Of a stretch of 7,711 nucleotides of DNA, positions 6,893-7,711 are shown piece after piece. Numbering within the stretch: the first letter of the stretch is position 1; the number at the start of each line of letters is the position of its first letter. The stretch is taken from the NCBI GenBank assembly GCA_007570915.1, contig RKSK01000092.1:1-7711 (forward strand). Reading direction: 5' to 3'. The notes below the pieces were generated by a model. That model was given only the letters and a program-made list of their open reading frames with translations, did no database searches and had not been told where the DNA came from. The DNA comes from Cenarchaeum sp. Its GTDB lineage: Archaea; Thermoproteota; Nitrososphaeria; Nitrososphaerales; Nitrosopumilaceae. The translations under genes were made by a program, and so were the position numbers.

Positions 6893-7525
6893 CTAACAGT
6901 ACGCCTCGTAGCAGCTGTCCAGGAGGCGGTTCTGCGCGTCAAGCGACGCGCCGGCCGCGCTGACCATCGCGCCGGGGCTAGGCGACGCGGCGACTATGCC
7001 GCTCCAGACTGCGGCGTGGCGTATGTCGGCCTCTGTGTGCACGCGCAGGTACTCTGTGGCCTCGTCGGACGTTATCCCGTAAAACTTTTCGAGGCCCTCG
7101 AGCTTTGTGTGGCTGATCCTTGGTATCTCCTTTTCAAGCGCGTACATTGCGCTCGCGCCGCCCTCAAAGGTCCGCATGAGCGCGCCGATCCCGTCGACTG
7201 CCTCTAGTGTCGCGGGCCGGCCGCCGGACCGCAGGTCCTCGCGCGCGACGCCGAGCGAGCCGGCAAACCTCTCCCACATCGGGACGTGCTCGCGCTCCTC
7301 GGCCATGACCTCCTCGATCCCGGCAGTGTCCGCGTCGGCCGGCGCGCGGGATGCAATCGCGCCCACAAAGGCCGGCACGGCGCGCGCGAGCTGGTAGTAC
7401 TCCTTGGCATACCCGGCAAGCGACGAGGCCTCTAGCGTCCCCTCGGACCATTTTTGGTAAAAGGGGTGCTTGAGGAGGCTCCTCTCCTCGATGAGCGCGT
7501 CTATGGCAGCAATGACGCCTGGCAC
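6893..7525 (-). CDS. TenA/PqqC-like diiron protein, probable CADD-type p-aminobenzoate synthase
   Basis: 210 residues of the haem-oxygenase-like fold, often labelled PqqC-like or TenA-family. Visible motifs: KHPFYQKWSEGTL (19-31), GYAKEYY (38-44), AEEREHVPMW (75-84), YALEKEIPRI (128-137) and HTEADIRH (163-170). Against Chlamydia CADD, recalled from memory, the proposed metal ligands map to Glu76, His80, Glu131, His163, Asp167 and His170; the Tyr that CADD consumes maps to Tyr23, its second Tyr to Tyr39 and the lysine donor to Lys141. The loop between Glu76 and His80 is about three residues shorter than in CADD. CADD-type proteins make p-aminobenzoate from their own tyrosine, feeding folate-like cofactors, and act in the cytoplasm. 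PQQ synthesis is less likely because no other pqq gene is nearby. The start is GTG at 7525; an in-frame stop (7547-7549) leaves little room upstream, and a box A about 26 nt upstream supports a leaderless mRNA. Confidence 0.85.
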   Translation of the reverse strand: MPGVIAAIDALIEERSLLKHPFYQKWSEGTLEASSLAGYAKEYYQLARAVPAFVGAIASRAPADADTAGIEEVMAEEREHVPMWERFAGSLGVAREDLRSGGRPATLEAVDGIGALMRTFEGGASAMYALEKEIPRISHTKLEGLEKFYGITSDEATEYLRVHTEADIRHAAVWSGIVAASPSPGAMVSAAGASLDAQNRLLDSCYEAYC

Positions 7526-7546
7526 GGCACGGGGCGCCGGGGCGCC

Positions 7547-7554
7547 CTAAAAAA
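7547..7554 (-). promoter_or_regulatory. Probable archaeal box A (TATA-like) for the CADD-like gene
   Basis: Read on the minus strand the sequence is TTTTTTAG, centred about 26 nt upstream of the GTG start at 7525 in an otherwise very GC-rich stretch. That spacing is what is expected for transcription starting at or next to the start codon. There is no Shine-Dalgarno-like sequence in the short leader. Confidence 0.5.
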
Positions 7555-7603
7555 GCCTTTACGGGCGCGCGCGCCGGCGCGGGGGAGCCGTGGGGCAGGA
7601 CGG

Positions 7604-7611
7604 CTATATAG
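7604..7611. promoter_or_regulatory. Self-complementary TATA element CTATATAG in the divergent promoter region
   Basis: A perfect 8-bp palindrome with a TATATA core, in a GC-rich background. It could serve either strand: a plus-strand start near 7630-7635, or a minus-strand start near 7580 giving the CADD-like gene a leader of roughly 55 nt. Which direction it drives cannot be read from sequence alone. Confidence 0.45.
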
Positions 7612-7615
7612 ATTG

Positions 7616-7628
7616 GGGAAAAATTCCC
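7616..7628. promoter_or_regulatory. Small inverted repeat GGGAA-AAA-TTCCC, possible operator
   Basis: Five-base arms around a three-base centre, a few bases downstream of the CTATATAG element. The position would suit a regulator acting on that promoter. It is short, so chance is a real alternative. Confidence 0.25.
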
Positions 7629-7670
7629 GTGGGGGCAAAAAGCGGCGGAATCCGGCGTTTAGGTAAATCC

Positions 7671-7680
7671 CTTTATAGTA
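7671..7680 (+). promoter_or_regulatory. Probable archaeal box A for the gene starting at 7701
   Basis: CTTTATAGTA is centred about 26 nt before the ATG at 7701, the standard archaeal spacing for a leaderless transcript. It is preceded by a purine/A-rich stretch (GGTAAAT) where a BRE would lie. No Shine-Dalgarno-like sequence precedes the ATG. Confidence 0.6.
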
Positions 7681-7700
7681 CCGAACTGGCCCCCTGCGGC

Positions 7701-7711
7701 ATGGAAGCCGA
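7701..7711 (+). CDS. Start of an unidentified gene, cut by window end
   Basis: ATG GAA GCC GA, the first three codons only (Met-Glu-Ala). It is called because a well-placed box A at 7671-7680 predicts transcription beginning at this ATG. The same frame is open back to a GTG at 7629, which lies about 22 nt after the CTATATAG element, so a longer form with 24 extra residues is possible. Function cannot be stated. Confidence 0.45.

Noticed and set aside
6752..6898. Small Cys-rich reading frame from GTG (MSCTCGQRRQC...)
   Set aside because: The Cys spacing does not match a zinc ribbon I know, the frame runs on into antisense of the CADD-like gene, and there is no box A upstream.
7454..7666. 70-codon plus-strand open frame over the divergent promoter
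   Set aside because: It overlaps the start of the CADD-like gene antisense and spans the promoter elements; basic, low-complexity translation.

Overview
The window looks like a piece of a high-GC archaeal chromosome, most likely an ammonia-oxidising archaeon (Nitrososphaerota/Thaumarchaeota) and plausibly a Cenarchaeum-like sponge symbiont. The reasons are: many ATA isoleucine and AGG arginine codons despite high GC, which is an archaeal habit; TATA-type box A elements about 26 nt upstream of start codons, implying leaderless mRNAs; large secreted multidomain proteins; and a CADD/TenA-type protein. The species assignment is inference.

Layout. (1) Positions 2-3676, plus strand: the 3' part of a giant secreted subtilisin-like (S8) protease. 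Only the end of the catalytic domain, with the nucleophile Ser, lies in the window. It is followed by a KP-43-like beta-sandwich, a cadherin/Ig-like domain, a P-domain, a jelly-roll (MAM/lectin-like) domain, a six-bladed NHL-type propeller and a C-terminal Ig-like module. (2) Positions 3679-6594, plus strand: starting two bases after the protease stop, a 971-residue secreted protein of unknown function. It has a signal peptide, an unrecognised Cys/His/aromatic-rich central region and a C-terminal array of Ig/cadherin-like modules. The last modules are related to the C-terminal module of the protease. (3) Positions 6595-6892: a convergent intergenic stretch with no supported gene but several short stem-loops. 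(4) Positions 6893-7525, minus strand: a 210-residue haem-oxygenase-fold diiron protein of the TenA/PqqC/CADD group, most like CADD-type p-aminobenzoate synthases. (5) Positions 7526-7700: a divergent promoter region. (6) Position 7701 onward, plus strand: the first codons of a gene cut by the window edge.

How it fits together. The first two genes are almost certainly one transcription unit encoding a pair of exported, surface or extracellular proteins that share a C-terminal domain type. A reasonable hypothesis is a protease and its co-secreted partner, substrate or scaffold for contacts outside the cell. The CADD-like gene belongs to a separate, divergently oriented unit and probably serves cofactor (pABA, hence folate/methanopterin) synthesis. 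No CRISPR array, insertion sequence, tRNA or rRNA was seen.
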